From assembly GCA_900315765.1 (NCBI GenBank), contig ONAK01000040.1, forward strand, positions 1 through 53,183: a DNA stretch of 53,183 nucleotides, written 5' to 3'. Below, one piece after another: positions 1 through 8,772 of the stretch. The first letter of the stretch is position 1, and each line of letters begins with the position of its first letter. The position numbers and the translations under genes are program-made. The notes beneath the pieces were generated by a model, which was not told where the DNA came from, ran no database searches, and saw nothing but the letters and a program-made list of their open reading frames with translations. This DNA comes from an uncultured Prevotella sp. GTDB lineage: Bacteria > Bacteroidota > Bacteroidia > Bacteroidales > Bacteroidaceae.

Positions 1-392
1 ACTTCGCAGCCATTGTTCTTAACTGACGAGAAGAAACAATTATAATCAGGCGATAGAATCAGTACTTTCTCTCCAGGCATTGTCAGAGCTTTAATAGCTA
101 CCGACATGGCTGGAACCACGCCGGTAGTATAGAGAATCTCATCGCGATGAATAGTCCAGTTGTGGCGACGCTGGAACCACGAGATGACAGCGTCGTAGTA
201 GTCATCTTCTACAACCGCATAACCAAACACACCATGTTCGGCACGTTTACGCACAGCCTCCTGTATGGCAGGAGCTGCCTTAAAGTCCATGTCTGCCACC
301 CAGAGTGGGATGACTTCATCATTAGGGCATTCGTCCCATTTAACGCAGCCAGTACCACGCCTCTCAACTAATTCATCGAAATCGTACTTCAT
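1..392 (-). CDS. patB: PLP-dependent C-S lyase, PatB/MalY family (N-terminal part)
   Basis: The first 130 codons of a gene that runs off the left edge. The start ATG is at 392-390 and the reading begins MKYDFDELVERRGT. Next come the family's N-terminal signature (a CVKWD stretch, then IPLWVADMDF), a region with FGYAVVEDDYYDAVISW, and a TTGVVPA segment. This is the fold-type I aminotransferase class that includes cystathionine beta-lyases such as PatB and MalY. They cleave the C-S bond of cystathionine or cysteine, giving pyruvate, ammonia and a thiol. The PLP lysine lies beyond the window, so activity cannot be checked here. It starts 18 bp after the stop of the DUF3737 gene, so the two are probably one transcript. 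The family is clear; the exact substrate (cystathionine, cysteine or another C-S compound) is not. Confidence 0.85.
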   Translation of the reverse strand, partial: MKYDFDELVERRGTGCVKWDECPNDEVIPLWVADMDFKAAPAIQEAVRKRAEHGVFGYAVVEDDYYDAVISWFQRRHNWTIHRDEILYTTGVVPAMSVAIKALTMPGEKVLILSPDYNCFFSSVKNNGCE

Positions 393-410
393 ATCTCTAT
401 CCTCTAACTA

Positions 411-1256
411 CTAACCTCTAACCTCTATCTTACAATTATTTGGTTCACGCACGTTTTCATCGATGGTGATACTACCGATGGAATCGGCAATAATGTGACC
501 AGAAGTAGGGTTCTTGATGTTCTCAATATGCCCCTTGATGTCAGCCTCAACCTCTGCGTACTCAAACACACGATCGCATGCTGCATCGAAGGTACAGTTC
601 TCAAGTACTAAGTTCTTGGCATAGCAGAGCAGCTGTTCACCAGCCAGATGGCAGTTAACCAGTCGCACATTCTTTGAGTGCCAAGCCAGATACTCTCCAT
701 CGAGCGTAGAATCGTAGATGGTGACATTCTCACACTCCCAGAATGAGTCCTTAGTAAGGATGTTAGCATGGTGAATCTCTACATTCTTGCAATACTGGAA
801 AACGTATTTAGCATCACTTTCCAATCCATCTACATAGATATTCTTACTGAACATAAAGGGATAAGTACCCTCGTGAAGCTTAACATTCTTAAGTTTCAAA
901 CCATCAATTTTCCAGAAGGTCTCATCAGCATCGTTAATAACCACATTCTCAAGTTCTACATTCTTCATCTCACGGAAGAACTTTGGGCCATCGATGGTAC
1001 AATCCCTCATCACAAGGTCGTTAGTATACCAAATGGCAGAACGTGAACCTGGGGCAAAGTAGCAACGCTCAATACGCGCTCCGTCAACATGCCACCAAGG
1101 ATACTTTCCATAAAACTTACTGTCATAACACTCCATACGCTGGCACTGCTTAATGCCAGATTCGCCATCGACAATCACGATGTCTTCCAGTCGAAGATCG
1201 TGAGTCGCAAAAAGGGGACGCTCTCCCCCAAACTCTTTTCCTTTAATTAATTCCAT
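411..1256 (-). CDS. DUF3737 family protein (predicted right-handed beta-helix)
   Basis: A 281-residue cytoplasmic protein with no signal peptide. It opens MELIKGKEFGGERPLFATHD, and almost the whole chain is a ladder of short repeats of the type 'KNVxLENVxI' and 'CENVTIYDSTLDGEYLAWHSK'. These look like rungs of a pectate-lyase-like right-handed beta-helix, with regular Asn, Cys and aromatic positions. The family is usually listed as DUF3737, with no established reaction. It is the first gene of a probable two-gene transcript with the PatB/MalY gene, 18 bp downstream. A -7 element lies just upstream at 1279-1286. The family call is from memory of this repeat pattern and start. The function is unknown. 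Confidence 0.75.
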   Translation of the reverse strand: MELIKGKEFGGERPLFATHDLRLEDIVIVDGESGIKQCQRMECYDSKFYGKYPWWHVDGARIERCYFAPGSRSAIWYTNDLVMRDCTIDGPKFFREMKNVELENVVINDADETFWKIDGLKLKNVKLHEGTYPFMFSKNIYVDGLESDAKYVFQYCKNVEIHHANILTKDSFWECENVTIYDSTLDGEYLAWHSKNVRLVNCHLAGEQLLCYAKNLVLENCTFDAACDRVFEYAEVEADIKGHIENIKNPTSGHIIADSIGSITIDENVREPNNCKIEVRG

Positions 1257-1278
1257 TGTTTTTGTATATTAACGGGTG

Positions 1279-1312
1279 CAAAGTTACATAAAAATCCGCA
1301 ATTAGTGCAAAA
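1279..1312 (-). promoter_or_regulatory. Bacteroidetes-type promoter for the DUF3737-patB transcript
   Basis: Reading the minus strand, TAACTTTG (1286-1279) fits the -7 consensus TAnnTTTG. A TTTTG (1312-1308) lies 21 bp upstream as a possible -33 element. The start codon at 1256 is about 22 bp below the -7 box, so the 5' leader is short. Confidence 0.6.
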
Positions 1313-1369
1313 CCAACTGCGGATTCCAATCCCCATTTAAGGGTTTTTATAATTTAAAGAGAGAGAATT

Positions 1370-1855
1370 CTACTTAACAGCGAGGAGATTGCCATCTAGA
1401 GGCTCCATAATAACCATACGCGAGGCGAGATACATATTATCGTGTGTCTCATTCATCTTGTATGTCTTAACCGTTGTAAGGTTTGGAGCCTGAGAGCGGT
1501 AGAGTGTAACCTCTGAGGGCAGATCGTAAGCCTGCTTTTCAGCATTCCAAGAGCTAACCTCTACGTTGTAACCGTTCTTATAGTACTTATAAGTAAGGCG
1601 GCTGCTCTTCTGCCACTGCTTGGTGGCCTCATCCCAGCTCAGCATCTCCTTGTTAGAGAGTCTTCCCTGCTCATCATACTCGTAGCGATATTCCTTTTTC
1701 TGAGTCATAGTATGCTCAGCGTTCTGCTCGTAGACCTCAATCTTGTTCACTACGCCATCCTCCATGTCAGCATTGTACATGTAGTTAGCCTCGTTGCTAT
1801 TTACGGCGTTGAAGTACATTGTGAGTACCGTTGCTGCTGTGATGATTGCTTCCAT
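1370..1855 (-). CDS. DUF3836-like secreted protein
   Basis: A 161-residue protein. The N terminus MEAIITAATVLTMYFNAVNS is a short hydrophobic stretch that may act as a signal peptide. The rest is rich in Tyr, Lys and Glu and has beta-strand repeats (KKEYRYEYDEQGRLSNKEM, SRLTYKYYKNGYN). These resemble YD-type or MORN-like strands seen in Bacteroidetes DUF3836 proteins. No catalytic motif is visible and the function is unknown. Its promoter has TACCTTTG at 1904-1897, and about 31 bp further upstream is a 22-bp element shared with the CPBP-like gene (see 1936-1957). It may therefore belong to the regulon of the neighbouring two-component system. Confidence 0.6.
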   Translation of the reverse strand: MEAIITAATVLTMYFNAVNSNEANYMYNADMEDGVVNKIEVYEQNAEHTMTQKKEYRYEYDEQGRLSNKEMLSWDEATKQWQKSSRLTYKYYKNGYNVEVSSWNAEKQAYDLPSEVTLYRSQAPNLTTVKTYKMNETHDNMYLASRMVIMEPLDGNLLAVK

Positions 1856-1896
1856 ACCTTTTATATTTTAATTGTTATTTTATCTATTTGACGATG

Positions 1897-1904
1897 CAAA
1901 GGTA
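1897..1904 (-). promoter_or_regulatory. -7 element of the DUF3836 gene
   Basis: TACCTTTG on the minus strand matches TAnnTTTG, 41 bp upstream of the start codon. No good -33 TTG is present, which would suit an activator-dependent promoter. The candidate regulator box at 1936-1957 lies 31 bp upstream. Confidence 0.55.
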
Positions 1905-1935
1905 CGAAAAGTTGCACGAGCGTTGAGTTATCGCA

Positions 1936-1957
1936 ATGTTATCTTTAGGTTAAATCT
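1936..1957 (-). promoter_or_regulatory. Candidate response-regulator operator, copy 1
   Basis: A 22-bp sequence with core GTTATCTTTAGGTTAA on the plus strand is identical to 10980-11001. It contains GTTAT-N6-GTTAA, a direct repeat with an 11-bp period, as OmpR/PhoB-family regulators recognise. It overlaps the stop codon of the GH3 gene and lies 31 bp upstream of the DUF3836 -7 element. RprY, encoded at 8071-8772, is the obvious candidate binder; this is an inference. Confidence 0.5.
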
Positions 1958-4238
1958 GTTTTGCCTCTGAAAAATAGTACTTTCTCAATGGCATTTTAAC
2001 AGCTTCGCCACTCAGTTTTATCGTCTGCTGCAGCTTGATATCCTGCGACGATGCACCTATCTTAATAATAAACTGTCCGGCCTTGATGTTCCACTGGCGC
2101 TGACCGTTGTTTGTGTAGAATCCCAGCTGCTCGGTATACATCTTCACGCTAACCTTCTTGCTCTCGCCTGGTTTTAGAGATACGCGAGCAAAGCCTTGCA
2201 ACTGTATTGGGCGGATATTCTTATTATCATCAGCCGGCGACAGATAAACCTGAGCTACCTCATCAGCAGTCATCTTACCTGTATTCTTTACATCGAAGGT
2301 TATATTGAAACTCTCATCCTTAGTAGTAACCTCAGGAGTTACCTCAAGATTAGAGTACTCAAAAGTGGTGTAGCTCAATCCATAACCGAATGGCCACTGA
2401 ACACGTGGATCCTTTTCAGCGGAATAGTTGTAGCAAATAGGCTCGTTAATCTCTACGTTAGGATAGCTTACAGAAAGCTTGGCTGATGGAGATACCTTTC
2501 CATAAAGGATATCAGCTACAGCATTACCACCCTCCTCGCCTGGATACCAAGCCTGGATGACAGCAGCGCATTTTTCAGCAATACCAGATACGACCTGCGC
2601 ACGACCACCAAACATCACCAACACTACAGGCTTACCTGTATTGATGAGTTCCTGAACATATTCCTCCTGCTTTCCTGGCAAGCGAAGTCCCTGACGATCG
2701 CGATTCTCGCCACAAAGCATCACATTCTCGCCTACAGCAGCTACAATCACATCGCAGTCCTTAGCCATACGCAAGGCCTCTGCCTTATCAGCCTTCTCGC
2801 CAGCATCAACCTTACGATGCAGCAGTTCGTATTCCCAAGCGCGTGCATCGCCAAGTTCGCTGAACTTCGTCTCAATCTCCTCAGTCCAATCACAACCACG
2901 AGAATACAAAACGTTCATGCCCTCAGGTTTGCGAGCGGTCATGGCCTCAAGCAGCTTCACAATGTGGGGATTCTCTGACTTATAGTCAACTCTCTTCCAG
3001 AAATACGACATGGCGGGATAGGTATAATCGCCACACATAGCCCAAATGGAGTTAGCGTTAGGACCAGTAAGCAGCACTTTCTTAGCATCCTTAAGAGGCA
3101 GCACACCATTGTTCTCGAGCAGAACTATCGACTGACTGGCAATATCATAGGCAGTCTGGCGCTCCTCTGGGGTATCGAGTTTGATATCCTCTTTAGAATA
3201 CAGATAGGCATCCTTGTCAAAGAGTCCTGCACGGAATTTCACACGAAGCACATTCTTAACAGCACGCTCCAGCACCTCAGGCTTAACCAGCCCTTTGTTG
3301 ATAGCCTCCTGAAGGAATTGATAATTGGCACCATGAGGGAAGTCGACATCATTACCAGCATTGATGGCTGCAGCAGCCTTTTCAACCACTTTCTCAAGGT
3401 TTGGTATCTGATCGATGGCAGTATAATCGCTAACCACCATTCCATCGAAACCAACATATCCACGCAGAATATCCTGCAGAATCTCGCTATTAGCCACACA
3501 TCTGATGCCATGAACATCGTGATAACCAGGCATAACGGCTACGCTACCTGTAAGTCCGCCACCATAGCCAAGATAATGCTTTGAGCAGGCACCTACACCT
3601 TTCTTCATATCACCCTGCTGAAGGCCCTTGACAAAAGCTGTTCCCATTACTGCAGAGAGATAGCCATCCTCACCATACGACTCCTCAAGTCGATTGAAAC
3701 TTGGTGTACGGCAGACATCGACCATAGGCGAAAGAGCCAAAACACCTCCCATCTTGCGCAGTTGGGTACTTGTCTGGCGGGTTTTAAGTTCAGCCAACTC
3801 TGGGTTGAACGATCCTGCCTGACCTATCTGCTGAGGATAGATAGTAGATCCCAAAGTATTGATTCCAGAAAGCACCTCTTCGTGCAAGAGAGCCGGGATA
3901 CCATTGGGAGTATTGTGCATCAACCAGTCCTGAATGGCGATAGCACGATCGCGAAGCACATGCGGTTCGCGAGGCTGCTGCATGCAGAACTGCGAGAAGT
4001 GTCCGATACCATAGGGAATGAGTTCGCGACACTTTGCTGTGTCGAGTTTTCCCTGTTCATCGAAGAGTTCGTCCATATACATACTCTTCAACTGTGCGAT
4101 GCGCTCCTCTTGGGGCATCTTCTGGTAGAGTTCGTCAATTTGTTGTTCCATGCTTGTTGTTTGAGTGTTACAACTAACCACTAGAGCAGTAAAACTCATC
4201 ATAGCCCAACTGCCAATAGTTTTTAGATTTTTCTTCAT
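1950..4238 (-). CDS. GH3 family glycoside hydrolase, lipoprotein (apparently lacking ~30 residues)
   Basis: The start at 4238 (MKKNLKTIGSWAMM...) is preferred over 4274. It gives a lipoprotein signal ending in VVSC and leaves 22 bp after the preceding stop. The protein is 762 residues. An N-terminal (alpha/beta)8 domain has LEESYGEDGYL, KHYLGYG and VVSDYTAID; the Asp of SDY (about residue 271) is the expected nucleophile. A second alpha/beta sandwich (LLTGPNA, GENRDRQG) follows, then a C-terminal fibronectin-III-like domain. Family members remove terminal beta-linked glucose or xylose residues. Between KHYLGYG and VMPGYHDVHG only about 8 residues are present, where relatives usually have about 35-40. 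Part of the barrel therefore seems deleted in frame. It is the last gene of the kinase/regulator/GH97/GH2/GH3 series. Confidence 0.85.
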   Translation of the reverse strand: MKKNLKTIGSWAMMSFTALVVSCNTQTTSMEQQIDELYQKMPQEERIAQLKSMYMDELFDEQGKLDTAKCRELIPYGIGHFSQFCMQQPREPHVLRDRAIAIQDWLMHNTPNGIPALLHEEVLSGINTLGSTIYPQQIGQAGSFNPELAELKTRQTSTQLRKMGGVLALSPMVDVCRTPSFNRLEESYGEDGYLSAVMGTAFVKGLQQGDMKKGVGACSKHYLGYGGGLTGSVAVMPGYHDVHGIRCVANSEILQDILRGYVGFDGMVVSDYTAIDQIPNLEKVVEKAAAAINAGNDVDFPHGANYQFLQEAINKGLVKPEVLERAVKNVLRVKFRAGLFDKDAYLYSKEDIKLDTPEERQTAYDIASQSIVLLENNGVLPLKDAKKVLLTGPNANSIWAMCGDYTYPAMSYFWKRVDYKSENPHIVKLLEAMTARKPEGMNVLYSRGCDWTEEIETKFSELGDARAWEYELLHRKVDAGEKADKAEALRMAKDCDVIVAAVGENVMLCGENRDRQGLRLPGKQEEYVQELINTGKPVVLVMFGGRAQVVSGIAEKCAAVIQAWYPGEEGGNAVADILYGKVSPSAKLSVSYPNVEINEPICYNYSAEKDPRVQWPFGYGLSYTTFEYSNLEVTPEVTTKDESFNITFDVKNTGKMTADEVAQVYLSPADDNKNIRPIQLQGFARVSLKPGESKKVSVKMYTEQLGFYTNNGQRQWNIKAGQFIIKIGASSQDIKLQQTIKLSGEAVKMPLRKYYFSEAKQI

Positions 4239-4260
4239 TGGATTGTATACATTATTTATT

Positions 4261-6075
4261 TTACTTGCTTTCATACCACTTTTTCAGCACATAGAAGGCT
4301 TTCTTCTTCTCACCCTTATCGCTGAACAATCCTTTGCGATTGTAGTAATCCTGAACATCAGGTAACACACGACGAGGTGAGCGGAAGTCCTTCAGAATCC
4401 AAGGTGTGGTTCCAGCCAGACCTTCAATCTTGTCGAGCATAGCAGTATTCTCGATATAGAGATTCTCTTGGAACTCCTCTGTCCATCGCTGGTTCTTGGG
4501 GCCATGATAACCATACTTAGCTCCACCACCAAACTCGCTAATGATGACTGGCTTGTTGTAAGGTATCTCCCACTTCATCTTCGACGCATCGTTAACATCG
4601 CGATACCAGCCAATATACTGATTAAAGCTTACCACATCAACATACTGATTCATATTGTCATTCAGACGATTGACGTAATTAGCAGCTCCTGTTACCTCCA
4701 TGGCCATAGAGATAAGGCGCGTATCATCCAGCGTGCGAGCATGTTTGGCCAAACGTCCAAGGAAGTTATCACGCTCAGCAGAATGAGGTGTCTCGTTGGC
4801 AATACTCCAGATGACGACATTGGCACGATTGTGGTCGCGAGCAATCATATCAGAAAGTTGCTGCTTAGCATTTTCGAATGTCTTGGGATTGGTCCAAGCA
4901 ATAGTCCAATAGCAAGGAATCTCCGACCACACCATCAATCCCATACGTTCTGCCTCGCGTACCATATTCTCATTATGAGGATAGTGAGCCAGACGGACAT
5001 AGTTGCATCCCAGCTCCTTAGCCCAGCCAAGCAGGGTGCGAGCATCCTCTACCGAATAAGCGCGGCCTCCACCATTTGGTTTCTCTTCGTGTATAGAGAT
5101 TCCCTTCAGGAAGATGGGTTTGCCATTAAGCAGAATCTGCTTGTCGCGAGTTTCGATAGTACGGAAGCCTATCTCGTCAGTAAAGGTTGAAGCATCGAGC
5201 GAAAGGCGAACCTGATAGAGCTTTGGATTCTCTGGATTCCAAAGCTGCAGTTTCTTTGCAGCAATCTTAAGCGTAGCGTTTACTCGGCCCTCGCCATCAG
5301 TAATAAGCTGTTTTTCCAGTTTCAGCTCAGGGATATTGACAGCTACCTTATGACCAGCCTCCTTGGTATTCAATTTCGCAGAAAAAGTAATCTCTTTCCA
5401 CTTTTCACTTCCCCCTTTTCTCAGAAGATGCAGATCGTAATCCTCAAGATAAACATGTGGCACCTTAACCAACTTGACATCGCGAGTGATGCCGCCATAG
5501 TTCCACCAATCAAATATCAGAGTGGGCACGTCTTCAGCATGGCGTTTGTTGTCAACCTTTACTATGACCACATTCTCGCCATCCTTAAGCAGACTGCTGA
5601 TATCGTAATTGAAAGGGGTAAAACCGCCCACATGATGACCTGCCTTCTTGCCATTTACCCAAACATGACTATCGTAGTTTACAGCACCAAAATATAATAA
5701 GGTGCGATAATCATTTGAGGGCTTAGCCTGGAAACTCTTCTTGAACCACACTGTTCCTTCGTAGAAGAACAAGCGCTCATCCTGCGTATTCCAGTCAGAA
5801 GGAATCTGCATGGTTGGCGACTTATCGAAGTCGTACTCTATCAAGTCTTCAGGTTTCTGAGGTTTGGCATTCTGAAAGAATCCCCATGGTGTTGGGTTCA
5901 TGCGATAATCGTAGTAACCTTCTTCCTGCACATCAACGATATAGTTCCACTCGCCATTCAGCGAACAGCTCTCGTATGCATTGATGTTCTGTATCAAGGG
6001 CAAAGCCAGATCATCTGCTGAAGCTGTGAGCACAGAGCCCACAGCCAGCATCATAGTAGTTAGTAGTTTTTTCAT
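4261..6075 (-). CDS. GH2 family glycoside hydrolase, probable beta-glucuronidase
   Basis: 604 residues with a signal peptide (MKKLLTTMMLAVGSVLTASA). The order is a jelly-roll sugar-binding domain (GTVWFKKSF, about 107), an Ig-like domain, then a TIM barrel. The acid/base Glu428 is in IWSIANETPHS and the nucleophile Glu514 in VIISEFGGG. Near the C terminus, N579-R-K581-G matches the N-x-K-G motif that binds the glucuronate carboxylate in beta-glucuronidases. A beta-galactosidase would lack it, so removal of terminal glucuronic acid is the best prediction. It is probably periplasmic. It lies 20 bp downstream of GH97 and 22 bp upstream of GH3, so the three likely act on one glycan. Family membership is very secure; specificity is inferred from the motif. 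Confidence 0.85.
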   Translation of the reverse strand: MKKLLTTMMLAVGSVLTASADDLALPLIQNINAYESCSLNGEWNYIVDVQEEGYYDYRMNPTPWGFFQNAKPQKPEDLIEYDFDKSPTMQIPSDWNTQDERLFFYEGTVWFKKSFQAKPSNDYRTLLYFGAVNYDSHVWVNGKKAGHHVGGFTPFNYDISSLLKDGENVVIVKVDNKRHAEDVPTLIFDWWNYGGITRDVKLVKVPHVYLEDYDLHLLRKGGSEKWKEITFSAKLNTKEAGHKVAVNIPELKLEKQLITDGEGRVNATLKIAAKKLQLWNPENPKLYQVRLSLDASTFTDEIGFRTIETRDKQILLNGKPIFLKGISIHEEKPNGGGRAYSVEDARTLLGWAKELGCNYVRLAHYPHNENMVREAERMGLMVWSEIPCYWTIAWTNPKTFENAKQQLSDMIARDHNRANVVIWSIANETPHSAERDNFLGRLAKHARTLDDTRLISMAMEVTGAANYVNRLNDNMNQYVDVVSFNQYIGWYRDVNDASKMKWEIPYNKPVIISEFGGGAKYGYHGPKNQRWTEEFQENLYIENTAMLDKIEGLAGTTPWILKDFRSPRRVLPDVQDYYNRKGLFSDKGEKKKAFYVLKKWYESK

Positions 6076-6095
6076 TGTCTGTTGTTTTATGTTGT

Positions 6096-8033
6096 TTATT
6101 TAATAATCAATCCTCCGTTTGGCTGGATAACAACCTTGGCGACGCCCTTCTTTTCGACCTTCACAGTGGTCTTGGTTGGTTCGCCTTTCTGATTGTCTAC
6201 ATAAAGAGTAGCAGTCTTTCCTGCAAACATGGGCAACTGAAGGTTCAGCTTTATGGCCTCTTTCTGAGCATTCAAACCAGCAATATACCAATCAGCTCCA
6301 TGACGGCGAGCCAGAACCACATACTTACCTGGGTAGCCATCGATGAAACGTGTCTCATCCCAAGTAGCAGGAAACTGGCGCAGGAAGTCGAGCTCGAACT
6401 GTGGCAACTCCTCAAGATTGTTAGGATACATAGCCACACACTGGATAGAGGTCTGGTTAGTAATACCAGAAGCCATCTCAAAGATATCAGTAGTCTTACG
6501 AGAATGACGACTCTTGTTGTCGCGACTCATATACTTATTCATAATAACACCACCCCAGTCCATCGAGGCAACAGCGTTACGACAGAATGGATGCAGACAC
6601 AAGTCGAATGGCTCGTGGATAGCAGCTCCCTCGCCAAAGAACACGTTCTCGCTGGCAAGTACTGCCTCAGATGCTACGTAGTTGGGGAACATACGCTCCC
6701 AACCGCGAGGCAGCGTACAACCATGGAAGATAACCTGAATATCATAGCGGTTGGCATCAGCCATAATATCCTCATAGAGGCGCAGAGTTTCCTGCTTGTC
6801 GCCACCAAAGAAATCTACCTTGATACCCTTCACACCTATCTTTTGCAGCCAAGCGAACTCGCGATTGCGTGCAAGCGATGAGTTCAGGCAGTTACGAGGG
6901 CCCTGGGGTGCGTCGTTCCAAGCACCATTAGAGTTGTACCAAAGCATCAGCGATACGCCTTTGCTCTGAGCATATTTTGAGAGTTCCGCCATGCGATCGC
7001 GACCTATCTGAGTATCCCACAAGGCATCAACAAGACAATACTCATAACCCATTGTAGAAGCCAAGTCGATAAGTTTTACCTGATCGTCATAGTTAGTAGC
7101 GCCATCCTGCCAGATGAGCCAGCTCCATGTATAGCGACCAGCCTTATAATCGTAAGCAGGCTCGTAAAGAGGATCTACCACATCGTAGCTAATGGTGGTC
7201 TCCACGAGAGGCTTCAAGGTTCTACCCACAGTAATAGTACGCCAAGGAGTCTCAGCAGGTAACGACATGGCTACAAACTCAGAACCAAATCCGCCATTCT
7301 CGCTCTTGTCAGGGAAGGCGATGGTATAGCCCACACCTGGCTGATAATCAGACACATGTGTACCACAATAGGTGCCAGTAGTACCAGTCTCGCTCACCAA
7401 TGCCCATCCATCAGGCAGATGGAACATCAATGGGAAGGTATAACCACAACCATAATGCGATTTTTCGTTCATCTGGCCATCTACGCTGTAGCCTTCCTCA
7501 TAACTTGGTTTGGTGTTAGCCCAACCTGTTCCTGGATGAATCTGTGGGGTAATAAACGTGGTTGTTCCATCAGGGAAGTTAAAGCTGGTAGCCTCACCAA
7601 ATACCAGCGTGCGCTGTGTGCCGCGAGGGCCCTTTTCAATACCATACTTAAAAGCCACATCATTATCCGACACCATGAAAGTGATGGTCATCTGGAGTTT
7701 CTTCTGATTCTCAAGAGTGAGAACAAGTTTATTGGCTTTATAATCAACGTGAGAAGTCTTGATATTACGGATATCATACTGCTTCTCAACAGCCTCAGTC
7801 TTACTGCCAAGAATCTTAAGTCCGTTAGTAAAATCGCCAATGCTGGTATTAAGTCCAAGATTTGATTTTGTCACCATCTGCTTGCCATCCAGCAATACCT
7901 GATAGGTGGCCTTTCCGCCTTCGTCGTTTACTACAACTTCAAGATTTCCACTTGGTGATTTCACTTTCACCTCTTCAGCCTGACAAAGGCTTGCAGCCAT
8001 GAAAGCTGCCACAAATAAAATTTTACGAGTCAT
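6096..8033 (-). CDS. GH97 family glycoside hydrolase, retaining (alpha-galactosidase-like)
   Basis: 645 residues with a signal peptide (MTRKILFVAAFMAASLCQA). The N-terminal beta-sandwich begins VKSPSGNLEVVV, a TIM barrel follows (WSWLIWQDG; GVKGIKVDFFGG), then a C-terminal beta domain (GADWYIAGLNAQ). Retaining GH97 enzymes use an Asp nucleophile and a Glu acid/base; the characterised alpha-galactosidase uses D415 and E470. Here D407 in KVDFF and E462 in NYVASEAVLASE have the same spacing of 55 residues. Inverting SusB-type alpha-glucosidases lack that Asp. The protein therefore probably hydrolyses alpha-galactosides or a similar alpha-linked sugar in the periplasm. It starts 37 bp after the response-regulator gene with no clear promoter in the gap, so it may be cotranscribed with the two-component genes. 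Confidence 0.88.
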   Translation of the reverse strand: MTRKILFVAAFMAASLCQAEEVKVKSPSGNLEVVVNDEGGKATYQVLLDGKQMVTKSNLGLNTSIGDFTNGLKILGSKTEAVEKQYDIRNIKTSHVDYKANKLVLTLENQKKLQMTITFMVSDNDVAFKYGIEKGPRGTQRTLVFGEATSFNFPDGTTTFITPQIHPGTGWANTKPSYEEGYSVDGQMNEKSHYGCGYTFPLMFHLPDGWALVSETGTTGTYCGTHVSDYQPGVGYTIAFPDKSENGGFGSEFVAMSLPAETPWRTITVGRTLKPLVETTISYDVVDPLYEPAYDYKAGRYTWSWLIWQDGATNYDDQVKLIDLASTMGYEYCLVDALWDTQIGRDRMAELSKYAQSKGVSLMLWYNSNGAWNDAPQGPRNCLNSSLARNREFAWLQKIGVKGIKVDFFGGDKQETLRLYEDIMADANRYDIQVIFHGCTLPRGWERMFPNYVASEAVLASENVFFGEGAAIHEPFDLCLHPFCRNAVASMDWGGVIMNKYMSRDNKSRHSRKTTDIFEMASGITNQTSIQCVAMYPNNLEELPQFELDFLRQFPATWDETRFIDGYPGKYVVLARRHGADWYIAGLNAQKEAIKLNLQLPMFAGKTATLYVDNQKGEPTKTTVKVEKKGVAKVVIQPNGGLIIK

Positions 8034-8070
8034 TTCTGTTTTTTGTTATTATGGTTTTTGTAAAGTGCTA

Positions 8071-8772
8071 TTATGCTTCTACTAAGAGCTGAAGACCTAT
8101 GCCTCGCACAGTTTTTAAAGTAATCTTTGGTTCATCTGCTAACACTTTGCGAAGTTTATTGATGAATACATCGAGCGAACGACTTGCAAAGTAATCATCT
8201 TCAGTATTCCAGAATCTACTTAATATGGCCTCCCTTCGAACCACATTATTCTTGTTTTCAGCAAGAAGTTGTAGTATCTGCGCTTCTCGCTGAGTGATGG
8301 TTTGAGAATCGCCAGTATCATCATTTCGTAGTGTGGCATGACTGGCATCCAGTGTATATTTGCCAAGCTTATAATGGTTGGTCTCGTTCTGTGTCTTGGC
8401 TCCACCACGCATCTTCATAAGTGCCTGTATATGAGCATCAAGCTCTTCTGGAACAAATGGTTTCTTTACATAGTTATTGATGCCTAAGCGATAGCCAGCC
8501 TTAACATCGTTGGGTGATGTAAGCGCTGATGTAAAGATAATGATGACGTCGCCATCAGTCTCGCGAATACGTTCCACCATCTCAAAACCATTCATCACAG
8601 GCATATCGATGTCAGATATGATAACATCAGGATGAATCTCTTCCCAAGCTTTCACCCCTTCCTTACCATTCTTGGCTGTTGAAACCTCATAGCCGCCAAT
8701 AATGTCTTCCAGACCAGTCTTCTCGATATATGCGAGCGATTCGTCGTCTTCAACTAGCAATAACTTTATCAT
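8071..8772 (-). CDS. rprY: OmpR/PhoB-family response regulator (RprY-like)
   Basis: 233 residues. The receiver domain is at 1-120, with acidic pocket E8-D9-D10, phospho-acceptor D54 in VIISDIDMP, and a conserved Lys in YVKKPF. The winged-helix DNA-binding domain is at about 130-230 (TITQREAQILQLLAEN, then FASRSLDVFINKLRKVL). It overlaps the kinase gene by 4 bp (ATGA), so the two are translationally coupled. The pair resembles RprX/RprY of Bacteroides and Porphyromonas. The 11-bp-period boxes at 1936-1957 and 10980-11001 are candidate binding sites. The GH genes directly downstream suggest, but do not prove, a link to glycan or envelope sensing. Confidence 0.85.
   Translation of the reverse strand: MIKLLLVEDDESLAYIEKTGLEDIIGGYEVSTAKNGKEGVKAWEEIHPDVIISDIDMPVMNGFEMVERIRETDGDVIIIFTSALTSPNDVKAGYRLGINNYVKKPFVPEELDAHIQALMKMRGGAKTQNETNHYKLGKYTLDASHATLRNDDTGDSQTITQREAQILQLLAENKNNVVRREAILSRFWNTEDDYFASRSLDVFINKLRKVLADEPKITLKTVRGIGLQLLVEA

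Noticed and set aside
4468-5190. 240-codon plus-strand ORF inside the GH2 gene
   Set aside because: Antisense to a well-supported glycoside hydrolase with intact catalytic motifs; no recognisable protein.
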